Source: JAVEDQ01 sp963783105 (lineage in GTDB: Bacteria; Actinomycetota; Actinomycetes; Frankiales; Frankiaceae). Taken from it: a stretch of DNA of 64,000 nt. The position numbers and the translations under genes are program-made. The stretch covers positions 1 through 64,000 of the forward strand of contig CAWAMI010000009.1 in the NCBI GenBank assembly GCA_963783105.1. The letters are read 5' to 3'. The notes beneath the pieces were generated by a model. That model saw only the letters and a program-made list of their open reading frames with translations, made no database searches and was not told the origin of the DNA. Shown piece by piece: positions 53,505 to 60,753 of this stretch. Within the stretch, counting starts at the first letter, position 1. Each line of letters starts with the position of its first letter.

Positions 53505-54328
53505 GCCGGCTGACGGGACCGGCGGAGGCGTCGGGCGACGGAGACGGTCCGCACCTTGAGGTCGTCGCTGCGGTGACCGACGGGCTGCGCGGGCAGACCG
53601 AGCCGCATCAGTGCGCCGTTGGCCTCGTGCACCTCGCCCATCCGCTCGGTGGCGGCGCTGTTCCACCCGCAGGACAGCGCGAGCGACTCCTCGGTGCTGC
53701 GCACCCAGTGCACGGTGAACGGCGGCATGTAGAGCGCGGACCCGGCGGGCAACCGGATGACCTCGGCGCCCGGCGGCATCGTGCAGCAGGCCAGGCTGGG
53801 GGTGCTGCGGGCGATGGCCGCCGCGTGGGCCCGCGAGCCGGGCAGTCCGAGGCCGATCTCCTTGCTGCCCGACAGCTGCAGGAGCAGGTTGTGGTGCCGG
53901 TCGGCGTGGGCGGAGGTGACGGCGCCCGCGGAGCTCAGGAAGAAGCCGGCGTCGCGTCGCAGCCACGGCTCGGTGGACGGCCAGGCCTTCTCGAGCTCGT
54001 CGTAGACGGAGTTGATCAGCGGGCGCATGCTGGGCAGCCGCTGCAGGTGGTAGAGCCGGGTGACGATCGAGCCGTCATCGTCGCCGGGCAGCAGGCGCTG
54101 CTTCTGGCGCGGCGGCGCCGTGGCGATCTCGTCGACGGCCCCGTCGCAGGCCCTCCACCAGCTCTGGGGGAGCGAGGCGGCGATCTCGCGGAGGGCGGCG
54201 TTGTCCCCCACGGCATCGGCCTGCAGGCCGTGCGGGACGACCACCGCCCGCCCCTCGGCGGCGGCTCGGACGACCGCGGCCACCGAGGCCGCGTCGAGGG
54301 CGGGCGGCTGTGTCGTCGAAGCCGTCAT
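53501..54328 (-). CDS. JmjC/cupin-type Fe(II) oxygenase of the RiPP cluster (enzyme 2)
   Basis: 275 residues, distant paralogue of the neighbouring oxygenase. Iron ligands His141 and Asp143 in VTSAHADRHHNLLLQL, His207 in LYMPPFTVHWVRSTEESLAL; core Lys156 in SGSKEIGLG. The ATG at 54328 is one base after the stop of the first precursor-like gene (TGAGATG), so peptide and enzyme are translated together. Both oxygenases share the HxD-LLLQL-G-K/R layout, suggesting duplication and divergence toward two sites on the peptides. Confidence 0.77.
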   Translation of the reverse strand: MTASTTQPPALDAASVAAVVRAAAEGRAVVVPHGLQADAVGDNAALREIAASLPQSWWRACDGAVDEIATAPPRQKQRLLPGDDDGSIVTRLYHLQRLPSMRPLINSVYDELEKAWPSTEPWLRRDAGFFLSSAGAVTSAHADRHHNLLLQLSGSKEIGLGLPGSRAHAAAIARSTPSLACCTMPPGAEVIRLPAGSALYMPPFTVHWVRSTEESLALSCGWNSAATERMGEVHEANGALMRLGLPAQPVGHRSDDLKVRTVSVARRLRRSRQPA

Positions 54329-54329
54329 C

Positions 54330-54446
54330 TCAGCTGTCCGCCTCTTCGTCGTTCCACTGCGGGTTCTCGTAGCCGCTGGAGACGATTCCGATGAGCGGCT
54401 TGCCGACCTCGGTCACCGAAGTGACGGCGGGGGCTTCGTACTCCAT
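54330..54446 (-). CDS. RiPP precursor-like peptide 1
   Basis: 38 residues, ribosome site aggaggagg before the ATG at 54446. Leader MEYEAPAVTSVTEVGKPLIG, variable middle IVSSGYE, tail NPQWNDEEADS. The YxxPxV motif in YEAPAV resembles leader motifs bound by PqqD-like RRE domains, as in lasso precursors. It shares leader and tail with three further genes on the same strand. It is the only one followed directly by the two oxygenase genes, with TGAGATG joining it to enzyme 2. Too short for most gene callers. Confidence 0.8.
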   Translation of the reverse strand: MEYEAPAVTSVTEVGKPLIGIVSSGYENPQWNDEEADS

Positions 54447-54470
54447 CCCGTCCTCCTCCTGTCAGGGGTG

Positions 54471-54521
54471 ACTCACCGTAGCGAGGGCCGCCGATCCCGC
54501 GGGTGCGTTTCGGATAAGTCG
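54471..54521 (-). promoter_or_regulatory. Repeated promoter-like element before precursor 1
   Basis: Minus-strand CGCTACGGTGAGTCACCCC with a TANNNT-type -10 (TACGGT), ending about 20 bases before the ribosome site. A CGACTT element lies 32 bp further upstream. The same pair occurs before precursor 2 at identical spacing. Confidence 0.55.
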
Positions 54522-54596
54522 GCTGCGAGAACCCGTGCCCCGGATGCTCCGCCGTTTCTGCCGACGGCCCCGGCCTGCCGGACCCGTGCGCACAAG

Positions 54597-54627
54597 CGCC
54601 CGCCCCTCGGAGTCCGAGGGGCGGGCG
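54597..54627 (-). terminator. Strong hairpin terminator after precursor 2
   Basis: Perfect 14-bp stem CGCCCGCCCCTCGG / CCGAGGGGCGGGCG with a 3-base loop (agt), 12 bases past the precursor 2 stop. There is no U tract, as is common in high-GC Actinobacteria. Confidence 0.8.
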
Positions 54628-54639
54628 GATGTGCCGTGG

Positions 54640-54759
54640 TCAGGACGCTTCGGCCTCGTCGTTCCACTGCGGGTTGAAGCCGCCGTCGCTGCCCGTCAAT
54701 CCGATGAGCGGCTCGCCGACCTCGGTCACCGAAGTGACTGCAGGGGCTTCGTAGTCCAT
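54640..54759 (-). CDS. RiPP precursor-like peptide 2
   Basis: 39 residues, ribosome site gaggaggagg before ATG 54759. Leader MDYEAPAVTSVTEVGEPLIG, middle LTGSDGGF, tail NPQWNDEAEAS. Monocistronic: own promoter-like motif upstream and a strong hairpin 12 bases after the stop. The middle has no Cys; its single Asp is at position 5 after the LIG. Confidence 0.8.
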   Translation of the reverse strand: MDYEAPAVTSVTEVGEPLIGLTGSDGGFNPQWNDEAEAS

Positions 54760-54784
54760 TCCGTCCTCCTCCTCCTAGGGGTGG

Positions 54785-54834
54785 CACACCGTAGCGGAGG
54801 TCCGGCATCCGTCTCGGCCGTTTTCCGGAAGTCG
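54785..54834 (-). promoter_or_regulatory. Repeated promoter-like element before precursor 2
   Basis: CGCTACGGTGTGCCACCCC with the CGACTT element 32 bp upstream of CGCTAC, the same geometry as before precursor 1. Confidence 0.55.
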
Positions 54835-54886
54835 GCGGAGTGCACGGCGTCGTCCGGGCCTCGACGGGGCGGACACCCGCCGGGCG

Positions 54887-55003
54887 TCAGGAGGCGTCGA
54901 CCTCGTCGTTCCACTGCGGGTTGATGGGCGCGCTCGGGATCGTCCCGATGAGGGGCGTACCGACTTCTGTCACCGCGGTGACGGAAGGGGCTTCATAGTC
55001 CAT
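54887..55003 (-). CDS. RiPP precursor-like peptide 3
   Basis: 38 residues, ribosome site aaaggaggt before ATG 55003. Leader MDYEAPSVTAVTEVGTPLIG, middle TIPSAPI, tail NPQWNDEVDAS. The middle has no acidic residue or Cys and two Pro. Own promoter-like motif. The leader differs from the others only at a few sites, so the copies arose by duplication with change concentrated in the middle. Confidence 0.8.
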   Translation of the reverse strand: MDYEAPSVTAVTEVGTPLIGTIPSAPINPQWNDEVDAS

Positions 55004-55031
55004 CTCGACCTCCTTTCTCGCGTACGGATGG

Positions 55032-55072
55032 GTCACCGTAGCGACGCCGGAGGTCCTGCGCGGAGAAAGTCG
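55032..55072 (-). promoter_or_regulatory. Repeated promoter-like element before precursor 3
   Basis: CGCTACGGTGACCCATCC; the CGACTT element is present but 23 bp from CGCTAC instead of 32, so the upstream part may not be functional in the same way. Confidence 0.45.
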
Positions 55073-55100
55073 AGAACCCGCACGAGCGTGCGCGCGACCG

Positions 55101-55167
55101 CGCTCGCGGCCCGCCCTGCGACGGCAGCAACCGGAGATCGTTCGGCCACCGAGGGCGGGCGCGAGCG
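55101..55167 (-). terminator. Hairpin after precursor 4
   Basis: Imperfect inverted repeat CGCTCGCGGCCCGCCCTGCG (55101-55120) and CGAGGGCGGGCGCGAGCG (55150-55167) with a 29-base loop, starting 7 bases past the precursor 4 stop. Confidence 0.6.
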
Positions 55168-55173
55168 TGCCTC

Positions 55174-55293
55174 TCAGGAGGTGTCGGCCTCGTCGCTCCA
55201 CTGCGGGTTCGGTGGGCAGCAACTCGGTAGGAACCCGATGAGCGGGTCGCCGACCTCGGTCACCGCGGCCACCGCGGGGGCTTCGTACTCCAT
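55174..55293 (-). CDS. RiPP precursor-like peptide 4
   Basis: 39 residues, ribosome site gaggaggt before ATG 55293. Leader MEYEAPAVAAVTEVGDPLIG, middle FLPSCCPP, tail NPQWSDEADTS. It alone carries Cys (a vicinal pair) and has Ser for Asn in the tail motif. Divergent from the HPr-kinase-like gene, so the 148-bp gap holds promoters for both directions. Confidence 0.8.
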   Translation of the reverse strand: MEYEAPAVAAVTEVGDPLIGFLPSCCPPNPQWSDEADTS

Positions 55294-55311
55294 CTGACCT
55301 CCTCTCGTAGG

Positions 55312-55364
55312 GGTGACTCACCGTAGCGATGGGTGCCGACGGCCGGGTGGATTTCGCGAACTCG
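55312..55364 (-). promoter_or_regulatory. Repeated promoter-like element before precursor 4
   Basis: CGCTACGGTGAGTCACCCC, nearly identical to the element of precursor 1. The upstream CGACTT is degenerate (CGAGTT at 55359-55364). Confidence 0.5.
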
Positions 55365-55441
55365 CCCTGCTCGGGCCACGACGGCGGTCACACTGCGCCA
55401 GGAGGGCCGGGACGCGGCGTGCCGGGCGAACGGGAGGCATC

Positions 55442-56377
55442 GTGCAGGTGCTCGTCGGCGGCGTCGCCGTCCGGCTGGAGGCGGATTCGCCCGAGGGCCT
55501 GCTCGACCTCAGGGCCGCGCTCGCCTCGGCGCCGTGCACGGACGAGCCGCCGAGGTTCGTCCTCCGATCGGCCACGGGGACGGTGCCCCTGCCGGAGCGT
55601 CGGCCCGACCGCAACGTGCAGCACGTCAGCTTCTGGGACGGCAACTCCGGGGAGGACGGCGAGGGCCTGGTCATCGCGACCGGGCCCCGGCACACCGCGC
55701 GCATCGCGGCCGGACGCGCCGTGCTCGACCCCGGCGGCCCTGGCGTCCTCCCGATCCACAGCCTGCTGCTCCCCGTTCTCGCCCTGCTCTTCGCTCAGAC
55801 GGGCGCCCGTCTCGTGCACGGGGCGGGTTTCCTCGACCCGCGTGGAGACGCCGTGCTCGCCCTCGGCGGCAGCGGTCGGGGCAAGTCGACCCTCGTCGCG
55901 GCGGCGCTCGACAAGGGGGTGCCGGTCCTGGGCGACGACCTCCTCGTGCTGCGGCTACACGACGGAGGGGTCACCGTCAGCGGGGTGCCGCAACCGGTGG
56001 CGCTCCCCGCCGATCAGGCCCAGCTGCCCGTGATGGGCCCGGTCATCGACGGTGACCCGCGGGCCCGCCGTCGCGCCGGGGCGGGGATCCCGCTCGCCAC
56101 CGGGACCTACCGTGTCGCGTCGGTCCTGGTCGTCGAGCACTCCGATCACCCCGAGGGGCACCTGCGGCCGGCCGAGGGACGCGACGTGCTCCGCGCCCTG
56201 CTCGCCAGCTCGCTCGAGGGCCTCGCCCCCGGCCTGGCCCGCGACGTCTTCCCCTACGCCGCCGCGGTGGGGCGGCTGCCCGCGTGGCATCTCGGTCACG
56301 CCGCCGATGCGGGACGCCGGATCGCCGCTGCGCAGCGGCGGATGGACGAGATCGGCAGTCGACTCGTCGCCCGCTGA
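55442..56377 (+). CDS. HPr-kinase-like P-loop protein of the RiPP cluster
   Basis: 311 residues from a GTG with ggagg 4 bases upstream. HprK-type kinase C-terminal fold: conserved His126 in GARLVHGAGFLDPRG, Walker A LALGGSGRGKSTLVAAAL (residues 140-157) and PVLGDDLLVLRL. Such truncated HprK-like proteins occur in lasso and other RiPP clusters, where some phosphorylate a Ser of the peptide. Three of the middles contain Ser. It is divergent from the precursor genes and followed by the PqqD-like gene. Kinase activity on the peptides is inference. Confidence 0.8.
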   Translation: MQVLVGGVAVRLEADSPEGLLDLRAALASAPCTDEPPRFVLRSATGTVPLPERRPDRNVQHVSFWDGNSGEDGEGLVIATGPRHTARIAAGRAVLDPGGPGVLPIHSLLLPVLALLFAQTGARLVHGAGFLDPRGDAVLALGGSGRGKSTLVAAALDKGVPVLGDDLLVLRLHDGGVTVSGVPQPVALPADQAQLPVMGPVIDGDPRARRRAGAGIPLATGTYRVASVLVVEHSDHPEGHLRPAEGRDVLRALLASSLEGLAPGLARDVFPYAAAVGRLPAWHLGHAADAGRRIAAAQRRMDEIGSRLVAR

Positions 56378-56562
56378 TCGCGGATCATGCCGCGGCCGCT
56401 TGCGGGTCGAGGCGACCGTGGCCGGCCTGCGCAGCCTGTGAGGCGAGCGCTGAACTCCTGCCCGCACGGCGACTTGCCCGGATCGCCTGCGCGTCGACCC
56501 GGGTCGCCCTAGCCTCGTCGCAGGGCTGGGCGGCGTCAGCCCACTCGACGGGGGAGGCGACG

Positions 56563-56832
56563 GTGGCGGTCACGCGGGCCGACGGGGTGTTGGACGAGGT
56601 CGTCGACGGCAAGGCCGTCCTGATCGGCGCCGCCGGCACCCACGTCGTGGACCTGAATCCGCTCGGCACCCTGGTCTGGTCCGGGCTCGACGGCGAGCGC
56701 GAGGTTGCCGACCTGGTCGAGCTGGTCCGGCAGGCCCTCGGCGACCCCGACTCGGTCCCGGCGAGCCGGGTGGAGTCCGACGTGACGGCGTTCCTCGCCG
56801 AGCTGGAGCGCCTGGAGCTCGTCCGCACCTGA
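56563..56832 (+). CDS. PqqD-like RiPP recognition element protein
   Basis: 89 residues from a GTG with a ggggagg site. PqqD fold pattern: DEVVDGKAVLIGAAGTHVVD, LNPLGTLVWSGLDGEREVAD with the typical LNPxGxxVW, then a helical end VTAFLAELERLELV. PqqD/RRE proteins hold precursor leaders for the modifying enzymes, and the YxxP leader motif nearby is the expected partner. It lies 185 bp after the kinase-like gene; the gap shows no gene. Confidence 0.85.
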   Translation: MAVTRADGVLDEVVDGKAVLIGAAGTHVVDLNPLGTLVWSGLDGEREVADLVELVRQALGDPDSVPASRVESDVTAFLAELERLELVRT

Positions 56833-56843
56833 CGGCGGGACGT

Positions 56844-57404
56844 TCAGCCGCAGTGCACCAGTGCGTCGCCGGCGAGCACGGCGCGCACGCGCTGGTCGTG
56901 CCCGTCGATCGGCACCGCCGGCCAGAGCTCCTCGGCGTAGACGGCCGCGACGGTCAGCGCGCCCGGGCCGACGCGCGTGAGGGCCCGGTCGTAGGAGCCG
57001 CCGCCCCGCCCCAGCCGGTTGCCGCGCCGGTCGCAGGCGAGAGCCGGGACGACGACGACCGACGCCTCCGCCAGCGGGACGACGGGAGCCGACGCCGGCG
57101 GGCAGGCCATCCCGAGCCGACCGGTCACCAGGGCTCCGTCGTAGGCGCGGAACTCGAGGTCGCGGTCCGGGAGAACGACGGGCAGCAGCACGCGCGTCCC
57201 GCGGGTCAACCAGGCCGCGAGGGTGTCGTCGGTCGACGGCTCCGTGCCGAAGGAGACGTAGGCCGCGACCGTCTCCGCACCCGCGGTGACCTCGAGCAGC
57301 GCCTCGGTCCGACGAACGTTCTCGTCCGGCTCGGGCAGCCGCCCGCTGCGCGCCTGCAGCACCGTCGACCGGGCGAGCGCCTTCTCGGACGCGGGGTCGG
57401 GCAT
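56844..57404 (-). CDS. 5-formyltetrahydrofolate cyclo-ligase
   Basis: 186 residues. Returns 5-formyl-THF to 5,10-methenyl-THF using ATP. Family motifs: VAAYVSFGTEPSTDD, VVVPALACDRRGNRLGRGGG and SYDRAL, the ATP/folate site. It is divergent from galU, the same arrangement as Rv0992c-galU in Mycobacterium. It converges with the PqqD-like gene (11 bp), marking the edge of the RiPP cluster. Confidence 0.88.
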   Translation of the reverse strand: MPDPASEKALARSTVLQARSGRLPEPDENVRRTEALLEVTAGAETVAAYVSFGTEPSTDDTLAAWLTRGTRVLLPVVLPDRDLEFRAYDGALVTGRLGMACPPASAPVVPLAEASVVVVPALACDRRGNRLGRGGGSYDRALTRVGPGALTVAAVYAEELWPAVPIDGHDQRVRAVLAGDALVHCG

Positions 57405-57489
57405 CCGCACATCCTGCCCGGTTCCGCCCCAACCGGCCCTGCGCCGCGGCGCAGGGTTGCGGACCGCTGCGGCGGCTAAGGTTCGGCCC

Positions 57490-58422
57490 ATGACGTCGCC
57501 CTCGACTGCCAAGCCTGGGAAGCCCGTGACCAAGGCCGTCATCCCCGCCGCCGGCCTCGGGACCCGCTTCCTCCCCGCGACGAAGGCGGTGCCGAAGGAA
57601 CTCCTGCCGGTCGTCGACAAGCCGGCGCTCGAGTACATCGTCGAGGAGGCCTCCCGGGTCGGGCTCTCCGACGTCCTCATGATCACGGCGCGGAGCAAGA
57701 GCGCGATCGAGGACCACTTCGACCGCGTGCCGGAGATCGAGGCGGCGCTGGAGAAGAAGGGCGACGCCGAGCGGCTGGCCCGGGTGCAGGCGTCCAGCGA
57801 GCTCGGGAAGATCCACTTCGTGCGGCAGGGCGAGGCGAAGGGGCTCGGGCACGCGGTCCTGGTCGCCGCCGAGCACGTGGGCGACGAACCCTTCGCGGTG
57901 CTGCTCGGCGACGACGTCGTCGACGAGCGCGACCCGCTGCTCGAGTCGATGATCGCCGAGCAGCAGGCGCACGGCGGCAGCGTCATCGCGCTCATGGAGG
58001 TCGCGCCCGAGTGGGTGTCGTCGTACGGCGTCGCGACCGTCGAGGACGCCGAGGCGCACGGTCAGTACGCCGTGAAGCGGGTGCGCGACCTCGTCGAGAA
58101 GCCGTCGCGGGAGGAGGCCCCGAGCAACCTCGCGGTGATCGGCCGGTACGTCCTGTCGCCGACCATCTTCGAGGTGCTGCGCGACACCCCGCCCGGTCGC
58201 GGCGGCGAGATCCAGCTGACCGACGCGATCAAGACGTTGGCCGACCGGGAACCGGTGCACGGCGTCGTCTTCGACGGTCGCCGCTACGACACCGGCGACC
58301 GCGGGGACTACCTCAAGGCGATCGTCAAGATCGCGTGCGAGCGCGAGGACCTCGGGCCGGATTTCTGGGGATGGCTGCAGGAGTACGTGGCCGCGGGCGG
58401 CCCGAAGGGCTCGGTCCAGTAG
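57490..58422 (+). CDS. galU: UTP-glucose-1-phosphate uridylyltransferase
   Basis: 310 residues, makes UDP-glucose for glycans. Signature start VTKAVIPAAGLGTRFLPATK, AVPKELLPVVDKPALEYIVE, AVLLGDDVVDE (metal-binding Asp) and the C-terminal VVFDGRRYDTGDRGDYLKA. ATG 57490. First gene of a run galU-glp-moaCB-GNAT-sepX. Confidence 0.95.
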   Translation: MTSPSTAKPGKPVTKAVIPAAGLGTRFLPATKAVPKELLPVVDKPALEYIVEEASRVGLSDVLMITARSKSAIEDHFDRVPEIEAALEKKGDAERLARVQASSELGKIHFVRQGEAKGLGHAVLVAAEHVGDEPFAVLLGDDVVDERDPLLESMIAEQQAHGGSVIALMEVAPEWVSSYGVATVEDAEAHGQYAVKRVRDLVEKPSREEAPSNLAVIGRYVLSPTIFEVLRDTPPGRGGEIQLTDAIKTLADREPVHGVVFDGRRYDTGDRGDYLKAIVKIACEREDLGPDFWGWLQEYVAAGGPKGSVQ

Positions 58423-58456
58423 GCGACGGAAGCCCTGCACAGCGAGGAAGCCGGAG

Positions 58457-59683
58457 ATGAAGAACGTCGACCAGCACGTGCAGGAGGTGCTGCGCACCGT
58501 CGCGCCGCTGCCCGCCCTGCCGCTGCCGCTGGCCGACGCGCACGGCTGCGTGCTCGCCGAGGACGTCACCGCCCTCGCGCCGCTGCCCGGCTTCGACAAC
58601 TCCGCGATGGACGGCTACGCCGTGCGGCTCTCGGACGTGGAGGCCGCGGCCGAGGCTGCACCGGTGTCGCTGCCGGTCGTCGGCGACATCGCCGCCGGCG
58701 ACCGCGCCGCGCGCACCGTCCAACCCGGCTTCTGCCTGCGGATCATGACGGGCGCGCCGCTGCCGCCCGGCGCGGACGCGGTCGTGCCCGTCGAATGGAC
58801 CGACGGCGGGGTCACGTCGGTGACGATCCGCCGCGCCCCCGTGCCCGGGCAGCACATCCGCCGCGCGGGGGAGGAGGCACCGGTCGGCGCCACCCTTCTC
58901 CGGGCGGGCACCTTCCTCGGCGCCGCCCAGATCGCGCTGATCGCCGCCACCAACCGGGCCGCCGTCTCCTGCCGCCCGCGGCCCCGCGTGGTCATCGTCT
59001 CCACCGGCAGCGAGCTCGCCGAGACGGGGGAGGCGCTGGCGCACGGCCAGATCCCGGACTCGAACAGCCACATGCTGCTCGCCGCCTGCCGCGAGGCCGG
59101 GGCGATGGGCTACCGCGTCGGCGTCGTCCCGGACGACCCGGCCGTGCTGCTCGAGACGCTCGAGGACCACCTCATCCGCGCCGATCTGCTGCTCACCACC
59201 GGCGGCGTCAGCGTCGGCGCGTACGACGTCGTCAAGGAGGTGCTCAGCCGGCTCGGGACCGTCGCGTTCGAGAAGGTCGCGATGCAGCCCGGGATGCCGC
59301 AGGGGTTCGGGACGCTGGGCCACGAGCAGGTGCCGATCTTCACGCTCCCGGGCAACCCGGTGAGCGCGCTGGTGTCGTTCGAGGTCTTCGTCCGGCCCGC
59401 GCTACGGCGGATGCTCGGGGCGCCGGCGGTGCTGCGCCCCCAGGTGACGGTGGAGACGAGCGAGTCCTTCCGCTCCCCGCCGGGCAAACGCTCGTACCTG
59501 CGTGTCGTCGCCGCACGCGAGGCTGACGGCCGGGTGTTGGCCCGCGCCGCGGGTGGGCAGGGCTCGCACATGCTCACGGCGATGGCGTCGGCGAACGCCC
59601 TGCTGGTCGTGCCGGAGGAGATGACCGACGTGCCGGCCGGGACGCGGCTGCCGGCGCTGCTGCTCGAGCGGAGGGGCTCGTGA
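58457..59683 (+). CDS. moeA: Molybdopterin molybdotransferase (MoeA/Glp)
   Basis: 408 residues; inserts molybdate into adenylylated molybdopterin. Domains: FDNSAMDGYAVR near residue 45, PPGADAVVPVEW, the MoCF-binding domain with VVIVSTGSELAETGEALAHG and LLLTTGGVSVGAYDVVKE, GNPVSALVSFEVFVRPAL, and the C-terminal beta domain. It overlaps moaCB by 4 bases. Confidence 0.93.
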   Translation: MKNVDQHVQEVLRTVAPLPALPLPLADAHGCVLAEDVTALAPLPGFDNSAMDGYAVRLSDVEAAAEAAPVSLPVVGDIAAGDRAARTVQPGFCLRIMTGAPLPPGADAVVPVEWTDGGVTSVTIRRAPVPGQHIRRAGEEAPVGATLLRAGTFLGAAQIALIAATNRAAVSCRPRPRVVIVSTGSELAETGEALAHGQIPDSNSHMLLAACREAGAMGYRVGVVPDDPAVLLETLEDHLIRADLLLTTGGVSVGAYDVVKEVLSRLGTVAFEKVAMQPGMPQGFGTLGHEQVPIFTLPGNPVSALVSFEVFVRPALRRMLGAPAVLRPQVTVETSESFRSPPGKRSYLRVVAAREADGRVLARAAGGQGSHMLTAMASANALLVVPEEMTDVPAGTRLPALLLERRGS

Positions 59684-60753
59684 CGAGCCCTGGCGGCTCC
59701 GGAGGGAACACCCCGGGGGAGTCGCCCCGGCTCACCCACGTCGACGAGACCGGCGCGGCGCGGATGGTCGACGTCGCCGGCAAGGACGTCACCGCCCGGA
59801 CCGCGACCGCCCGCGGCCGGCTGCGCGTCTCGCCCGAGGTCGTCGGGCTGCTGCGCGGCGCCGGGGTGCCGAAGGGCGACGCGCTCGGCGTGGCCCGCCT
59901 GGCCGGGATCCTGGGCGCGAAGAAGGTGCCGGACCTCATCCCGCTCTGCCACCCCATCGCGCTGGCCGGGGTGAAGGTCGACCTGAGCGTCGGCGACGAC
60001 GCCGTCGACATCACCGCCGTGACCAAGACGACGGACCGCACGGGCGTGGAGATGGAGGCCCTCACCGCCGTCGCCGTGGCCGGGCTGGCGCTGCACGACA
60101 TGGTCAAGGCCGTCGACCCGGCCGCGGTGCTCACCGACGTTCGCGTGGTGGAGAAGACCGGCGGCAAGACCGGCCTGTGGCGGCGCAGTGACGAGCCCGC
60201 TGCCACGACCACGCCGGCTCCTGCGGCCACGTCCACGCCCGCACCGGTCGCCGACCCGGCGGCGTTGCCCGAGGGCGCCCGCGCCCGCGTCGTCGCCGTC
60301 TCCGACCGCGCCTTCGCCGGCCGGTACGAGGACCGCGGCGGGCCGCTGCTCGCCGGACTGCTCACCGACCTCGGCTTCGCCGTGGACGACGTGGTCCTCG
60401 TGCCCGACGAGACCGACGCGGTGACCGGCGCGCTGCGGGCCGCGGTCGCGGACGGGGTCGACCTCGCCGTCACCACCGGCGGCACCGGCTTCGCGCCCCG
60501 CGACATCACCCCCGAGGCCACCCGCGCCGTCCTCGACCGGGACGCTCCGGGGTTGGTGGAGACGCTGCGGGCCGCCGACCGGGACCGCGTGCCCACGTCC
60601 GTGCTGAGCCGCGGGGTCGCCGGCACCGCCGGGCGGACCATCGTCGTCAACCTGCCCGGCTCGACCGGCGGCGTCCGCGACGGGGTGCGGGTGCTCGCGC
60701 CGGTGCTCGGCCACGCCGTCGGGCAGGTCCGCGGGGGAGGTGAGCACCGCTGA
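59680..60753 (+). CDS. moaCB: MoaC-MoaB fusion protein of molybdenum cofactor synthesis
   Basis: 357 residues from a GTG overlapping moeA. Residues about 15-165 are MoaC (cyclic pyranopterin monophosphate synthase: LTHVDETGAARMVDVAGKDV, KVPDLIPLCHPIALAGVKVD, TGVEMEALTAVAVAGLALHD). An Ala/Pro/Thr linker (about 170-195) leads to MoaB/Mog (RARVVAVSDRAFAGRYEDRG, AVTTGGTGFAPRDITPEAT), which adenylylates molybdopterin. Actinobacteria are known to carry such fusions. The fusion joins early and late steps; moaA, moaD and moaE are not here. Confidence 0.93.
   Translation: MTSPGGSGGNTPGESPRLTHVDETGAARMVDVAGKDVTARTATARGRLRVSPEVVGLLRGAGVPKGDALGVARLAGILGAKKVPDLIPLCHPIALAGVKVDLSVGDDAVDITAVTKTTDRTGVEMEALTAVAVAGLALHDMVKAVDPAAVLTDVRVVEKTGGKTGLWRRSDEPAATTTPAPAATSTPAPVADPAALPEGARARVVAVSDRAFAGRYEDRGGPLLAGLLTDLGFAVDDVVLVPDETDAVTGALRAAVADGVDLAVTTGGTGFAPRDITPEATRAVLDRDAPGLVETLRAADRDRVPTSVLSRGVAGTAGRTIVVNLPGSTGGVRDGVRVLAPVLGHAVGQVRGGGEHR

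Noticed and set aside
52743..56832. Ordinary lasso peptide cluster
   Set aside because: No cyclase or B2 protease gene is visible, and the required ring acid is missing in three of four peptides; only the leader motif and the PqqD and kinase parts fit.
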